DNA of 64,000 bases from Burkholderiaceae bacterium (GCA_030123545.1 CP126124.1:2604001-2668000), one strand, 5' to 3'; positions 35,095-44,808 are shown, counted from the first letter of the stretch. The notes: generated from the sequence alone by a model not told the origin. Program-made: numbers and translations.

Positions 35095-35649
35095 ATGAAA
35101 ATCGCTCAAGAAATCCGTGCCGGCAACGTGATCATGCAGGGCAAGGACCCGATGGTCGTGCTCAAGACCGAATACAGCCGCGGCGGCCGCAACTCGGCCA
35201 CCGTGCGCATGAAGCTCAAGAGCCTGCTGAACAACTTCAACACCGAAGTCGTGTTCAAGGCCGACGACAAGATCGACCAGATCGTGCTCGACAAGAAGGA
35301 TTGCACCTACTCGTACTTCGCCGAGCCGATGTACGTCTGCATGGACGCCGAGTACAACCAGTACGAGGTCGAAGCCGAGAACATGGGCGACACGCTGAAC
35401 TACCTCGAGGACGGCATGCCGCTCGAAGTGGTGTTCTACGAGGGCAAGGCGATCTCGGTGGAACTGCCGACCTCGGTCGAGCGCGAAATCACCTGGACCG
35501 AGCCGGCCGTCAAGGGCGACACCTCGGGCAAGGTGCTGAAACCGGCGAAGATCGCGACCGGATTCGAAGTCGGCGTGCCGATCTTCGTCGCGCAGGGCGA
35601 CCGGATCGAGATCGACACCCGTACCGGCGAATACCGGCGTCGCGTCTGA
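35095..35649 (+). CDS. efp: Translation elongation factor P
   Basis: 184 residues, three beta-barrel domains of EF-P. KOW-like N-terminal domain with the modified residue Arg32 in SRGGRNSATVR: counting from MKIAQEI, the second Arg of SRGGR is residue 32. This matches EarP-type (rhamnosylated) EF-P rather than the Lys34 type. C-terminal GVPIFVAQGDRIEIDTRTGEYRRRV is the EF-P signature. The start MKIAQE is family-conserved. Confidence 0.97.
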   Translation: MKIAQEIRAGNVIMQGKDPMVVLKTEYSRGGRNSATVRMKLKSLLNNFNTEVVFKADDKIDQIVLDKKDCTYSYFAEPMYVCMDAEYNQYEVEAENMGDTLNYLEDGMPLEVVFYEGKAISVELPTSVEREITWTEPAVKGDTSGKVLKPAKIATGFEVGVPIFVAQGDRIEIDTRTGEYRRRV

Positions 35650-35692
35650 CGCCGAACAACGAGTCGCTCCCATCGCCACGCCGGCGACAACG

Positions 35693-36571
35693 TTGCGCAC
35701 GGCCCTGCTCACCGCAGTGGCGATGCTGGCCTTCGCGGCGAACTCGCTGCTGTGCCGGCTTGCGTTGCAGCAACCGCTGCAGATCGACCCGGCCAGCTTC
35801 GGCAGCCTGCGACTCGTGTCCGGCGCGTTGATGCTGGCGCTGATTGTCAGAATCAGATCGCGCGCCGGCACGCGCGCAACGCCGCCCGCGGCGCCGGCCG
35901 ACTGGCTCGCCGCGGCGATGCTGTGGGCCTACGTCGCCTGCTTTTCGTTCGCCTACCTCACCCTCAGCGCCGGCACCGGCGCGTTGATTCTGTTCGGCGC
36001 GGTGCAGCTGACGATGTTCGCCGCCGGGTTGCGCGCGGGCGAGCGCTTCATGGCCGTCGCCTGGGGCGGGCTGCTGCTGGCGCTGGCGGGCTTCGTCTAT
36101 CTGGTCGCGCCCGGCCTTGCGGCTCCGTCGCCGGTGGGTGCTGTGCTGATGGCAGTCGCCGGCATCGCATGGGGCGTGTATTCGCTGCGGGGCAGGCGCT
36201 CGACGGCGGCGCCGCTGGCCGCGACCGCATCCAACTTCCTGCGCGCCGCGCCGCTGGCGCTCGCGCTGAGCCTGATCTACGCCGCGCATTTCCAGGCCAG
36301 CGCCGGCGGCGTTGCGCTGGCCATCGCGTCCGGCGCGCTCAGTTCGGGACTGGGCTACGTGATCTGGTACGCGGCACTGCGCGGTCTGACCGCGATGCGG
36401 GCGGCGACGGTGCAACTGTCGGTGCCGCCGATCGCCGCACTCGGCGGCGCGCTGCTGCTGGCCGAGACGATCACGCCGCGGCTATTGCTCGCGTCGGTCG
36501 CGATTCTCGGCGGCGTGGCCCTGGTGCTGCTGAGCCGTTCGCGCGCCGCTGCCACGCCACGTCGGGCCTGA
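35693..36571 (+). CDS. EamA-family (DMT) transporter
   Basis: 292 residues from a TTG start, about ten membrane helices. Repeat 1 LAFAANSLLCRLALQQPLQIDPASFGSLRLVSGALML; repeat 2 ASGALSSGLGYVIWYAALRGLTAMRAATVQLSVPPIAALGGALLLAE, which is the usual second EamA repeat. Substrate unknown. 43 bases after efp, so co-transcription is possible. It is not closely similar to the EamA gene at 29717. Confidence 0.87.
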   Translation: MRTALLTAVAMLAFAANSLLCRLALQQPLQIDPASFGSLRLVSGALMLALIVRIRSRAGTRATPPAAPADWLAAAMLWAYVACFSFAYLTLSAGTGALILFGAVQLTMFAAGLRAGERFMAVAWGGLLLALAGFVYLVAPGLAAPSPVGAVLMAVAGIAWGVYSLRGRRSTAAPLAATASNFLRAAPLALALSLIYAAHFQASAGGVALAIASGALSSGLGYVIWYAALRGLTAMRAATVQLSVPPIAALGGALLLAETITPRLLLASVAILGGVALVLLSRSRAAATPRRA

Positions 36572-36635
36572 CCCGGCCTTTCGCGGTTCGGCGTAAATCC
36601 GGCAGAGGCGCAAATCCGGCAGACAATCGCAGCCC

Positions 36636-37508
36636 ATGGACGACACTACACAGAAACTGACCGAGCGCCGGCTCGCCGACGCCTGGGCCGAGCTGCAGGC
36701 ACGCGCCGGCGAGGCCGAGCCGCCGATGCCCGATGCCGCGCTGCTCGCGTTCGCCGACCCCGAATTCCTGATGCGGCGGGAAACCCGCGGCATCCGCTTC
36801 GAACTCGAACTGCTCAAGCCGGACCTCGAGCAGCAGGCGCAGGGTATAGAGAACACCGTGGTGGTCTACGGCAGCGCCCGCGTGATCGAGCCGCAGGCGG
36901 CCGAGGCCGCGCTGGAGCAAGCGCGCGCCGAAGGCGATGCGGGCGCGATCGCGGTCGCCGAACGCCAGCGGCACAACTCGCACTACTACGAGCAGGCGCG
37001 GCTGTTCGCACGGCTGGTCGCCGGCTACGGCGCGCAACGCCCGCTCGAGGAGCGGCTGTTCATCTGCACCGGTGGCGGACCGGGCATCATGGAAGCGGCG
37101 AACCGCGGCGCGCACGAGATGGGCGCGCGCAGCGTCGGCCTGAACATCGCGCTGCCGCACGAGCAGCATTCGAATCGCTACGTGACGCCGTCGCTCAGCT
37201 TCACGTTCCACTACTTCGCGTTGCGCAAGATGCACTTCATGATGCGCGCGAAGGCGCTGGTGGTGTTCCCCGGCGGCTTCGGCACGCTCGACGAGTTGTT
37301 CGAGGTGATCACGCTGGTGCAGACGAAGAAGGCCAAGCCGGTGCCGATCATCCTGTTCGGCTCGGACTACTGGAAGCGGCTTTGCAACTTCCGCATGCTG
37401 GTCGAGGAAGGCGCGATCGCGCCCGAGGACCTTGACCTGTTCACCTTCGTCGACGATCCGCAGGCTGCGTGGGAAACGATCCGCGCGTTCTACAAGCTCG
37501 ACGTCTGA
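36636..37508 (+). CDS. LOG-family protein (cytokinin riboside monophosphate phosphoribohydrolase-like)
   Basis: 290 residues, lysine-decarboxylase-like/LOG fold. The diagnostic motif is PGGFGTLDELFEVITLVQTKK, and the nucleotide-binding GGGPGIMEAANRGAHEMGA precedes it. Known members release bases from nucleoside monophosphates; the older name lysine decarboxylase is misleading. The long N-terminus (about 75 residues before the Rossmann part) is typical of the larger bacterial branch. Confidence 0.88.
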   Translation: MDDTTQKLTERRLADAWAELQARAGEAEPPMPDAALLAFADPEFLMRRETRGIRFELELLKPDLEQQAQGIENTVVVYGSARVIEPQAAEAALEQARAEGDAGAIAVAERQRHNSHYYEQARLFARLVAGYGAQRPLEERLFICTGGGPGIMEAANRGAHEMGARSVGLNIALPHEQHSNRYVTPSLSFTFHYFALRKMHFMMRAKALVVFPGGFGTLDELFEVITLVQTKKAKPVPIILFGSDYWKRLCNFRMLVEEGAIAPEDLDLFTFVDDPQAAWETIRAFYKLDV

Positions 37509-37587
37509 GCGAATCGGTGCCCCCAGCGCGCTGCCGACACCCAACGCGGCAATGCGCGGCGCGCAACAGACTGGGTTCGGCGTTGTC

Positions 37588-38478
37588 CTATGCTTCCTCG
37601 CGCTTTTGCGCGTGATAGCGCCCGGTTCCGCGCGAAATCACCTGATCGCCCGGCACGATGTCGCCCGGCTGGTAATCGCTCGACACCGCCACCCGCTGGT
37701 AATACGGGTCGAAGTCGATCTGCGCCAGCGCCAGCAGGTCTTCCAGTTTGTCGAGGACGAAATAGGTCTCCTGGAAATCGTCGATGCGGTAGCGCGTGCG
37801 CATCACCCGTTCCAGTTCAAACGCGACGCGGTTCGGCGACGCGTCTTCGACCGAGAACAGCGTCTCCGTTGCCGAAGACACGATCCCCGCGCCGTAGATG
37901 CGCAGCCCCTCGGTCTGGCGCACCAGACCGAATTCGACCGTGTACCAGTAGACGCGCGCCAGCTTCTCGAGCAGGCCCAGCCCCTTCGCGCGCAGGCCGC
38001 CCTTGCCGTAGGCCTGGATGAACTCCGCGATGACCGGATTCATCAGCAACGGTACATGGCCGAACAGGTCGTGAAAGACGTCCGGCTCTTCCAGGTAGTC
38101 CAGTTGATCCGGTTTGCGAATGAACTGCCCCGACGGGAAGCGCCGGTTCGCCAGATGCTCGAAGAACACGTCGTCGGGCACCAGGCCCGGCACCGCGACG
38201 ACCTGCCAGCCGGTGCGTTTCATCAGCGCCTCGGACAGCCGCTCAAAATTGGGGATCTGGTCCGACCCGATCGGCAGATCGTCCATGCCGCGGATGAATT
38301 CGTCGCAGGCACGCCCGGGCAGCAACCGGCTCTGGCGCTCGAACAGCGTCTTCCAGACCGCGTGTTCCTCGGCGGTGTAGTTCGACCAGCCCTGGTCGAT
38401 GGTCCAGTCCGGCCGCTCCGGCCGGTAGGCGCCGGTCGCCAGCCCGTGTTTGGCTGTTTCTTTCAGCTGCGCTTGCAT
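37588..38478 (-). CDS. phhA: Phenylalanine-4-hydroxylase
   Basis: 296 residues. Pterin-dependent, non-heme-iron enzyme converting phenylalanine to tyrosine. Iron ligands are in FHDLFGHVPLLMNP (two His) and YWYTVEFGLV (Glu). The C-terminus is typical of the single-domain bacterial type. hpd lies 36 bases upstream on the same strand, so the pair forms a short Phe/Tyr catabolic operon (hpd-phhA). Confidence 0.96.
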   Translation of the reverse strand: MQAQLKETAKHGLATGAYRPERPDWTIDQGWSNYTAEEHAVWKTLFERQSRLLPGRACDEFIRGMDDLPIGSDQIPNFERLSEALMKRTGWQVVAVPGLVPDDVFFEHLANRRFPSGQFIRKPDQLDYLEEPDVFHDLFGHVPLLMNPVIAEFIQAYGKGGLRAKGLGLLEKLARVYWYTVEFGLVRQTEGLRIYGAGIVSSATETLFSVEDASPNRVAFELERVMRTRYRIDDFQETYFVLDKLEDLLALAQIDFDPYYQRVAVSSDYQPGDIVPGDQVISRGTGRYHAQKREEA

Positions 38479-38513
38479 GAGTCCCGTTCCTCGCCGCGGT
38501 GCATCGCCGCTGC

Positions 38514-39590
38514 CTACTTCGTCTTGATCGCCCCGCGGCGCACCTGGTCGCGCTCGAGCGATTCGAACAGCGCCTTGAAGTTGCCTTCGCCGAAGCCGTC
38601 ATCGCCCTTGCGCTGGATGAACTCGAAGAACACCGGCCCGAGCAGCGGCTGCGAGAAGATCTGCAGCAGCAGTCGTTTGCTGCCGTCCTTGGTGGAGCCA
38701 TCGAGCAGGATGCCGCGGCTTTGCAGATCGGGCACGTGCTCGCCGTGGCCCGGCAGGCGCTCTTCCAGCATTTCGTAGTAGATGTCGTTCGGCGCGGTCA
38801 GCACCGGAACGCCCGCCAGCTGCAGCTTGTCCACCGCATCGAAGATGTCATCGGCCAGCAGCGCGATGTGCTGGATGCCCTCGCCGTTGAACTGCATCAG
38901 GAACTCTTCGATCTGGCCGCCGCCCTGCTTGGCCTCCTCGTTCAGCGGGATGCGGATTCGGCCGTCGGGCGCGGTCATCGCCTTCGACGTGAGCCCGGTG
39001 TACTCGCCCTGGATGTCGAAGTAGCGGATTTCGCGGAAGTTGAACAGCTTCTCGTAGAAGCCGGCCCAATAGGCCATGCGGCCGCGGTAGACGTTGTGCG
39101 TCAGGTGGTCGACGATTTTGAAGCCGTGGCCTTTCGGATGGCGGTCGACGCCAGGCAAGAACTCGAAGTCGATGTCGTAGATCGACTTGCCGTCTTCGAA
39201 GCGGTCGATCAGGTACAGCGGAGCGCCGCCGATGCCCTTGATCGCCGGCAGGCGCAGTTCCATCGGGCCGGTGGGAATGTCGACCGGCTGCGCGCCCAGT
39301 TCCAGCGCGCGGTGGTAGGCGCCATGCGCGTCCCGCACGCGGAATGCCAGCCCGCAGGCCGAGGGGCCATGCTCGGCCGCGAAGAAGGCGGCCTGGCTCT
39401 TGGGCTCGCGGTTCACGATGAAGTTGATCTCGCCCTGGCGGTACAGCACCACGTCCTTGGAGCGGTGCCGGGCCACCAGGGTGAAGCCCAGTTTCTCGAA
39501 CAGGGGGCCGAGCACGTCGCTGCGGGGCGATGCGAATTCCACGAACTCGAAGCCCGCAAGGCCCATCGGGTTGTCGAACAGATCAGCCAT
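38514..39590 (-). CDS. hpd: 4-hydroxyphenylpyruvate dioxygenase
   Basis: 358 residues, two-domain vicinal-oxygen-chelate enzyme making homogentisate from 4-hydroxyphenylpyruvate. Iron ligands: His of IVDHLTHNV, His of GIQHIAL, and Glu of FFEFIQRKGDDGFGEGNF. Length matches the family. It works with phhA: Phe to Tyr, transamination, then this step. Homogentisate dioxygenase genes are not in the window. Confidence 0.96.
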   Translation of the reverse strand: MADLFDNPMGLAGFEFVEFASPRSDVLGPLFEKLGFTLVARHRSKDVVLYRQGEINFIVNREPKSQAAFFAAEHGPSACGLAFRVRDAHGAYHRALELGAQPVDIPTGPMELRLPAIKGIGGAPLYLIDRFEDGKSIYDIDFEFLPGVDRHPKGHGFKIVDHLTHNVYRGRMAYWAGFYEKLFNFREIRYFDIQGEYTGLTSKAMTAPDGRIRIPLNEEAKQGGGQIEEFLMQFNGEGIQHIALLADDIFDAVDKLQLAGVPVLTAPNDIYYEMLEERLPGHGEHVPDLQSRGILLDGSTKDGSKRLLLQIFSQPLLGPVFFEFIQRKGDDGFGEGNFKALFESLERDQVRRGAIKTK

Positions 39591-39789
39591 TCTTCGTTCT
39601 CCTCAAACCAGCAAATCGGTGGGTGCGGGGCTGCGTCGAGACGACGTCCCCCCACATCTTGCGAATCCGGCGCGGTCAGCCCGCATCGAGCCTTCCGGCA
39701 CATCTGTCATTGCAGCACATCGGTCTGCAGGCGGCAATCTTACGCGTCGTGTGTCCTCACGGCGGAGTAAAGATGAAGACGCCACGCAG

Positions 39790-40611
39790 CTATGGCGAAG
39801 CTTCCTGGCCCGGCGCGAACCTCCGGCGTGCGTGGGCGCGCATCACCGCCGCGGTGCGTGTCTCGACGCCCAGCTTCACATACACATGCTCGAGGTGCTT
39901 TTGCACGGTGCGCGGGCTGATGGACAGCAGGGCTGCAATTTCGGCATCGGTCTTGCCGCAGGCCAGCCAGTGCATCACCTCGCCTTCGCGCGGAGTCAGC
40001 GCCCCGTAGCTGCCGGGTTCGCGGCGCATCGCCCCAGGCAACGACGCGGCCGGCGCCGTACTCGACAGCGCAGGAGCAAGCCTGCACGCCTGTCGATAGA
40101 AAAAGGCCAGGTGCGTGCGCACCAGTTCAAGCCGCTCACGGTCGCGCTCGTCGAAATCGCGCCCGCGCCGGTTCAGCACCACGTTGACCAGCTTCTGCGG
40201 GCTGCGGAACAAAGGCACGACGACAGCGTATTCCAGGCCGATACGGCAAGGGTCGGCACCCAGCGCGCGGCGCGGCCCGTCGTGGCGGCCAACCCGATCG
40301 GCAATGCGCCGTGTCGCGCCCCCGCCTTCGAGGCCATGGGAACGCCGCAGCGGGAGGTCAAAAGAATGCCGATCGAAGCGGGCGACCTCATCGGCATCCA
40401 GGCACATCCCCGGCACACCCACCACCTGGCGGCGCCCCGTGACCAAGTCGCAGATCGACAGCGTCGCCAGATCAGCAGCAACGTAATCGCGCAGCGCCCG
40501 TACCGCCGCACGCGCGAAGCCTTCGACATCGCCGGCCTGCGCCTCGACGCGCGCCAGCAACTGCAGCGCGCTGGCGTAGTCGTCCCGGGTGAGATGGTTC
40601 ACGGTGCGCAT
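39790..40611 (-). CDS. LuxR-type transcriptional regulator
   Basis: 273 residues from MRTVNHLTRDD; longer in-frame starts to 40755 cannot be excluded. A GAF-like N-terminal domain (LRDYVAADLATLSICDLVTGRRQVVG ... YAVVVPLFRSPQKLVNVVLNRRGRDF) precedes a LuxR helix-turn-helix: LTPREGEVMHWLACGKTDAEIAALLSISPRTVQKHLEHVYVKLGVETR. No phosphoacceptor domain. Control of the nearby hpd-phhA or DUF1059 genes is possible from position only. Confidence 0.82.
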   Translation of the reverse strand: MRTVNHLTRDDYASALQLLARVEAQAGDVEGFARAAVRALRDYVAADLATLSICDLVTGRRQVVGVPGMCLDADEVARFDRHSFDLPLRRSHGLEGGGATRRIADRVGRHDGPRRALGADPCRIGLEYAVVVPLFRSPQKLVNVVLNRRGRDFDERDRERLELVRTHLAFFYRQACRLAPALSSTAPAASLPGAMRREPGSYGALTPREGEVMHWLACGKTDAEIAALLSISPRTVQKHLEHVYVKLGVETRTAAVMRAHARRRFAPGQEASP

Positions 40612-40748
40612 CGGGTTGGCCACGGATACGCAATGCTGCGTATTGATGCTCTGCCCCCGCACCCTCAGCATGCGACCGTGGGCGACTTGTTCAGGCTCAG
40701 TATAGGAAGCGCTTCCGGCCCACGCAAGCGCCAACTCAGGGAAATGCC

Positions 40749-40964
40749 ATGCCACGCCAATACATCGATTGCCGCGAGTACCCGAGCACGATGAACTGCA
40801 GCGTCGCGCTTTCTGCCGACAGCCGCGACGAGTTGCTCGAAGCTGCCGTGCAGCACGCGGTCGCCGTCCACGGCCATGCCGATTCGCCGGACCTGCGCGA
40901 GCAGTTGGTCTCGCTGTTCAAACCGGGTACGCCGCCGCTGAAATTAGCGCAGCCCAGCGAATGA
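40749..40964 (+). CDS. DUF1059 small protein
   Basis: 71 residues. Matches the DUF1059 pattern closely: YIDCREYPSTMNCSVALSADSRDELLEAAVQHAVAVHGHADSPDLREQL. Two Cys and two His in this pattern hint at metal binding. Function unknown. Divergent from the LuxR gene. Confidence 0.85.
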   Translation: MPRQYIDCREYPSTMNCSVALSADSRDELLEAAVQHAVAVHGHADSPDLREQLVSLFKPGTPPLKLAQPSE

Positions 40965-41098
40965 ATCGGGCTCCGGCCCTGAGCGTTCTGCGCGAATTTA
41001 GTCGCCGATTGGGCGCGGCCCGGCACTCGATGACGGCCGGCAAGGCCGCGACGGCGTACCAAGGATCGCGGCAGGCGGCGTCTTGACGTCCGGCCACC

Positions 41099-42487
41099 CT
41101 AGACTTCGCCGCCGGCGCCCTCCGCGTCGCCACCCTGCGCGACCAGTTGCGCCGCCTGGACCGGCGGCAGCGCTTCCACGGTCTTCAGTGCACGCCCCAT
41201 TGCACGGCTGCGCACCTCGGCGCTGTCGATCGTGTTCAGCACCGTCTGCGTCTGCGACTTGACGCGCGCCAGCACGTCGCCGAATTTTCCGAATTCGGTC
41301 TTGACCGCGCCCAGCACCTGCCAGACTTCGCTGCTGCGCTTCTCCAGCGCGAGCGTGCGAAAGCCCATCTGCAGGCTGCTGAGCATCGCCAGCAGCGTGG
41401 TTGGCCCGGCCAGCGTCACCCGGTGCTCGCGCTGCAGCGTCTCCATCAGGCCGGGACGACGCAGCACCTCGGCGTACAGACCCTCGGTCGGCAGGAACAT
41501 GATCGCGAAGTCGGTGGTGTAAGGCGGCTCTACGTATTTCTCGGCGATGGCTTTTGCCTCGAGCCGGATGCGCGCCTCCAGCGCCTTGGCCGCCGCGTCG
41601 GACGCAGCCGCGTCGGCGCGCTGCTGCGCATCGAGCAGGCGCTCGTAGTCTTCGTTCGGAAACTTCGCGTCGATCGGCAGCCACAGCGGCGTGCCGTCCT
41701 CGGCCCGGCCCGGCAGCTTGATGGCAAAGTCCACCGGGTTCTTGCTGCCGGGGCGCGTCGCCACCTGCGCCGCGTACTGATCCGGCACGAACACCTGCTC
41801 CAGCAGCGCGGCCAGCTGCGCCTCGCCGAAGATGCCGCGCGTCTTCACGTTCGAGAGCAGGTGTTTCAGATCCCCGACGCCCTGCGCCAGCGTCTGCATC
41901 TCGCCCAGGCCCTTGTGCACCTGCTCGAGCCGCTCGGCCACCTGCTTGAAGCTTGCCCCGAGCCGCGTCTCCAGCGTGCTCTGCAGCTTCTCGTCGACGG
42001 TCTGGCGCATCTCGTCGAGCTTGGCGGCGTTCGACTCCTGGAGTTTGGCGAGTTGCGCCTCGAGCGTCGCGCGCACCTCGCCGAGCCGGCGCGCGTTCGC
42101 CTCGGACAGCCCCTGCAGCTGCGTGGTCAGCGTGTCCGCCAGCGTCTTTTGCAGCAGCGCGAGCTGCTGCGCGAACGCATCGATCTGGTTGTTCTGCGTG
42201 CGCGTGGCCTCGCCCGCCTGCTGCACCAGCGCCTGCTGGAACGTGGCCAGGTTCTGCGTCAGCTCCTGGCGGCTGCCGCGAGCGGACTCGTCGATCTGGC
42301 GCCGCAGTTCGCGCTCGACCCGTTCGCCGTGCGGGGCAACCGCCTGCCCCAGCAGCGCCGCCAGCTCGTCGCGCCCGGGCACGTCGACGGGGCGCCTGGG
42401 GCGACGCAGCAGCAGCGCCAGCAGCAAAAGCACATTGACCGCGGCCGCGACCAGCACGGCCCACAGCAGCGGTTCAGCATTCGCCAT
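41099..42487 (-). CDS. rmuC: DNA recombination protein RmuC family
   Basis: 462 residues. One N-terminal membrane span (LLWAVLVAAAVNVLLLLALLL), a long coiled-coil (about 60-210, rich in Gln/Glu/Leu heptads), and the RmuC nuclease-like domain: KTRGIFGEAQLAALLEQVFVPDQY, LPIDAKFPNEDYERLLDAQ, YTTDFAIMFLPTEGLYAEVLRRPGL, and LLAMLSSLQMGFRTLALEKRSSEVWQVL. Start MANAEPLL chosen; upstream in-frame codons fall in a repeat. Confidence 0.93.
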   Translation of the reverse strand: MANAEPLLWAVLVAAAVNVLLLLALLLRRPRRPVDVPGRDELAALLGQAVAPHGERVERELRRQIDESARGSRQELTQNLATFQQALVQQAGEATRTQNNQIDAFAQQLALLQKTLADTLTTQLQGLSEANARRLGEVRATLEAQLAKLQESNAAKLDEMRQTVDEKLQSTLETRLGASFKQVAERLEQVHKGLGEMQTLAQGVGDLKHLLSNVKTRGIFGEAQLAALLEQVFVPDQYAAQVATRPGSKNPVDFAIKLPGRAEDGTPLWLPIDAKFPNEDYERLLDAQQRADAAASDAAAKALEARIRLEAKAIAEKYVEPPYTTDFAIMFLPTEGLYAEVLRRPGLMETLQREHRVTLAGPTTLLAMLSSLQMGFRTLALEKRSSEVWQVLGAVKTEFGKFGDVLARVKSQTQTVLNTIDSAEVRSRAMGRALKTVEALPPVQAAQLVAQGGDAEGAGGEV

Positions 42488-42495
42488 GGTCGAGG

Positions 42496-42545
42496 GCACT
42501 CCTGTTTCGATAGCTGCCTGCGCAGTGCGGATGGGGGCTTGGCGC
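42496..42545 (+). repeat. AT-rich-type repeat copy upstream of rmuC
   Basis: TAGC at 42511 follows CTGTTTCGA, nine bases after a weak first half (GCACTC). The tail TGCCTGCGCAGTGCGG, ATGGGGGCTTGGCGC and AGATTTGG matches the tails of the earP and feoB copies. It covers the nine to sixty bases before the rmuC start. Confidence 0.45.
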
Positions 42546-42674
42546 AGATTTGGTTGCGTATGTTCGAACGCGGAGACGGGTGACACGTTTCATGGCGGCG
42601 ATTGTAGAAGCGCAGCGTTCGGGCACCCTTGGGGCGCGACCGGCCGGTTCGCCGGCGTTCCTGCCCGTGTTCCT

Positions 42675-44051
42675 TCAAGCCTTGCCACCAGCGGCAGCAT
42701 GAAACGGCCACCGCACCGTGACCGCTAGGCCCGGCTCGGCGTTGCGCACCGCGAACTCGCCGCCATGGGCCTGCGCCACCAGCCGGGCGAGATACAGCCC
42801 GAGTCCGACCCCGCCGGTGTTGCGCTGGCGCGCGCTGTCCGGGCGGTAAAAGGCCTGCGCCAGTTGCGGCAACTGTTCAGGCGACACGCCCGGGCCGTGA
42901 TCGCGCACCTCGACCACGATATCGGCCGCTTCGCCCCGCAACGACAATTCCGGCGGCGGCCCATCGACGGGGCTGTGACGCAGTGCGTTGTCGAGCAGAT
43001 TGCGCAGCAGCAGGCGCATGCGGGTGGCATCCATTACCGCGCCGCGCGGCAAGGCGGGATCGACATGCAGTACGACGTGCGCTGCACCGGGCTGCGCGCG
43101 GCCCATTTGGGCGATCACGTCCAGCGCCAGCGCCGCGAGGTCGGTGGGCTCGCGCTGCAGCGCCGTGTGCGGCTGCGCCAGTCGTTCGCTCTCGAGCAGG
43201 TCGGTGATCAGATCCCGCATCTGCGCCAGATCGCGCAGCAGCGCGTCGCGCCGGTCCTGCGCTTCGCCACCTTCCGGCAGCAGTTCCGCATTGAGTCGCG
43301 CGCGAGTAAGCGGGCTGCGCAGTTCGTGGCTGATCGCCAGCAACAGCGCGCGCTTGGCATCGAGCATCTGGCGGATGTTGGCGGCCATTTGATTCACGGT
43401 CCGCGCCAGATCGTTCAATTCGTCAGGATGTCGGCGATGGCGCACCGGAATGGGCGCATCGAACTGCCCCACGCCAAAGCGCCGCGCCCCCGCCGCAATG
43501 TCGTGAATCGGCCGCAGCATGCGGCTGACCACGGCGTAAGCCAGCACGGTCAGCGCCAGCAGCGCAGCCAGCGTGAGCCAGATGATTCGGCCCGGCTCCA
43601 TGCCCATGGGCCGCACATCGAGCGCGAACTCGACGCGCGAGCCGTCGGCCAGCGTGCGGCTCACGACGGCGCCGTCATGCGTGCCACTATGCGTGTCGCC
43701 GTTCCGCCCGCGCGCCCAAGGCGGTCCATGCCGCGGCCAGGGTCCGGACGTCCAGTCGATGCCCTGCCCCCGAATCCGCACGACGATCGGAAGGCGCTCG
43801 GCAATGGCCTGCGCGCGCTGCACGCTCGGCGGCGTGCCGATCTCCGCCGCCAACCGATCGGCGTAGTCGCCGATCAGCGGATTGGCGGCCTCGCGCCATC
43901 CGCTGGAGAATGCGCGCCCGATGCCCCCCAGGAATGCGGCGGTCATCGCCAGCGCCAGCAAGAAGAACAACAGCACCAGGCGCACGCGCAGCGAATGGCG
44001 CGCGCGATGCGCGGCGTGCCGCCACCGCAGGCGCCCGGCTCCGTTCATCAC
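42675..44051 (-). CDS. Sensor histidine kinase, CpxA-like
   Basis: 458 residues. Two membrane spans (about 23-45 and 167-187) enclose a periplasmic sensor of about 120 residues with a His/Gly-rich loop (PWARGRNGDTHSGTHDG). Then come HAMP, the HisKA box LLLAISHELRSPLTRARLNAEL, and the HATPase motifs RNLLDNALRHSP, VRDHGPGVSPEQL and NTGGVGLGLYLARLVAQAHGG. ATGA overlap with the response-regulator gene. With the Spy-like gene upstream this looks like an envelope-stress system. Confidence 0.93.
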   Translation of the reverse strand: MMNGAGRLRWRHAAHRARHSLRVRLVLLFFLLALAMTAAFLGGIGRAFSSGWREAANPLIGDYADRLAAEIGTPPSVQRAQAIAERLPIVVRIRGQGIDWTSGPWPRHGPPWARGRNGDTHSGTHDGAVVSRTLADGSRVEFALDVRPMGMEPGRIIWLTLAALLALTVLAYAVVSRMLRPIHDIAAGARRFGVGQFDAPIPVRHRRHPDELNDLARTVNQMAANIRQMLDAKRALLLAISHELRSPLTRARLNAELLPEGGEAQDRRDALLRDLAQMRDLITDLLESERLAQPHTALQREPTDLAALALDVIAQMGRAQPGAAHVVLHVDPALPRGAVMDATRMRLLLRNLLDNALRHSPVDGPPPELSLRGEAADIVVEVRDHGPGVSPEQLPQLAQAFYRPDSARQRNTGGVGLGLYLARLVAQAHGGEFAVRNAEPGLAVTVRWPFHAAAGGKA

Positions 44052-44740
44052 GACGCCTTCTGCAATGCCAGCGTGTAGCCGGCATTGCGCAGCGTTTTGA
44101 TGGCCGGCAGCGGCTCGAGCTTCTTGCGCAAGCGGCTCACCACGATGTCGACCGCGCGGGTGTAGAGATCGGCCTCGTGTCCGCGCAGCGCGGTGAGAAT
44201 ATCGTCGCGGCTGAACACCTTGCCCGGCGAGCGCGCCAGCAGGTGCAACAGATCGAACTCGGTGCTGGTCAGCTCGACAGGCTCTCCGCCACGCCGCACG
44301 CTGCGTGTGACGGGGTCGAGCACCAGTCCTTCGAAACGCAGTGCCGCATCGGCCGGCGCCGCGGCCGCGCCATGGCTGCGCCGCAGGATGGCCTGCACGC
44401 GCGCCACCAGTTCGCGCGGCTCGAAGGGCTTGGCCAGGTAGTCATCGGCACCGAGTTCGAGGCCGACCACGCGGTCGGTCAACTCGCCGCGCGCGGTCAG
44501 CATCAGGATCGGCAGAACGGCGTGCTCGCCGCGCTGGCGGATGGTGCGGCACAGTTCGAAGCCATCCATTTCCGGCAGCATCACATCGAGGATCGCCGCG
44601 TCGATATCGCCGCCGCCCAGTCGCGCCAAACCGGTGCTGGGTGTGTGCGCCTGCACCAGATCCATTCCAAAGCGGGCAAAGTAGGCAGCCAGCGGCGCAC
44701 CGAGGTCGGCATCGTCGTCGATCAGCAGAATGCGGGTCAT
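44048..44740 (-). CDS. OmpR/CpxR-type response regulator
   Basis: 230 residues. Receiver domain with acidic pair IDDD (residues 7-10), phosphoacceptor Asp52 in AILDVMLPEMDGFEL, and Lys in ADDYLAKPFEPRELV. C-terminal winged helix: VELTSTEFDLLHLLARSPGKVFSRDDILTALRGHEADLYTRAVDIVVSRLRKKL. Overlaps the kinase start by ATGA. Probably regulates the Spy/CpxP-like gene 70 bases upstream. Confidence 0.94.
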   Translation of the reverse strand: MTRILLIDDDADLGAPLAAYFARFGMDLVQAHTPSTGLARLGGGDIDAAILDVMLPEMDGFELCRTIRQRGEHAVLPILMLTARGELTDRVVGLELGADDYLAKPFEPRELVARVQAILRRSHGAAAAPADAALRFEGLVLDPVTRSVRRGGEPVELTSTEFDLLHLLARSPGKVFSRDDILTALRGHEADLYTRAVDIVVSRLRKKLEPLPAIKTLRNAGYTLALQKAS

Positions 44741-44808
44741 GGCGCCATTGTCGTCAGATGCGAGGCCGCCGCACCAGCGGGGCGCAGCGCCTCATGCGGG
44801 CATCGAAA

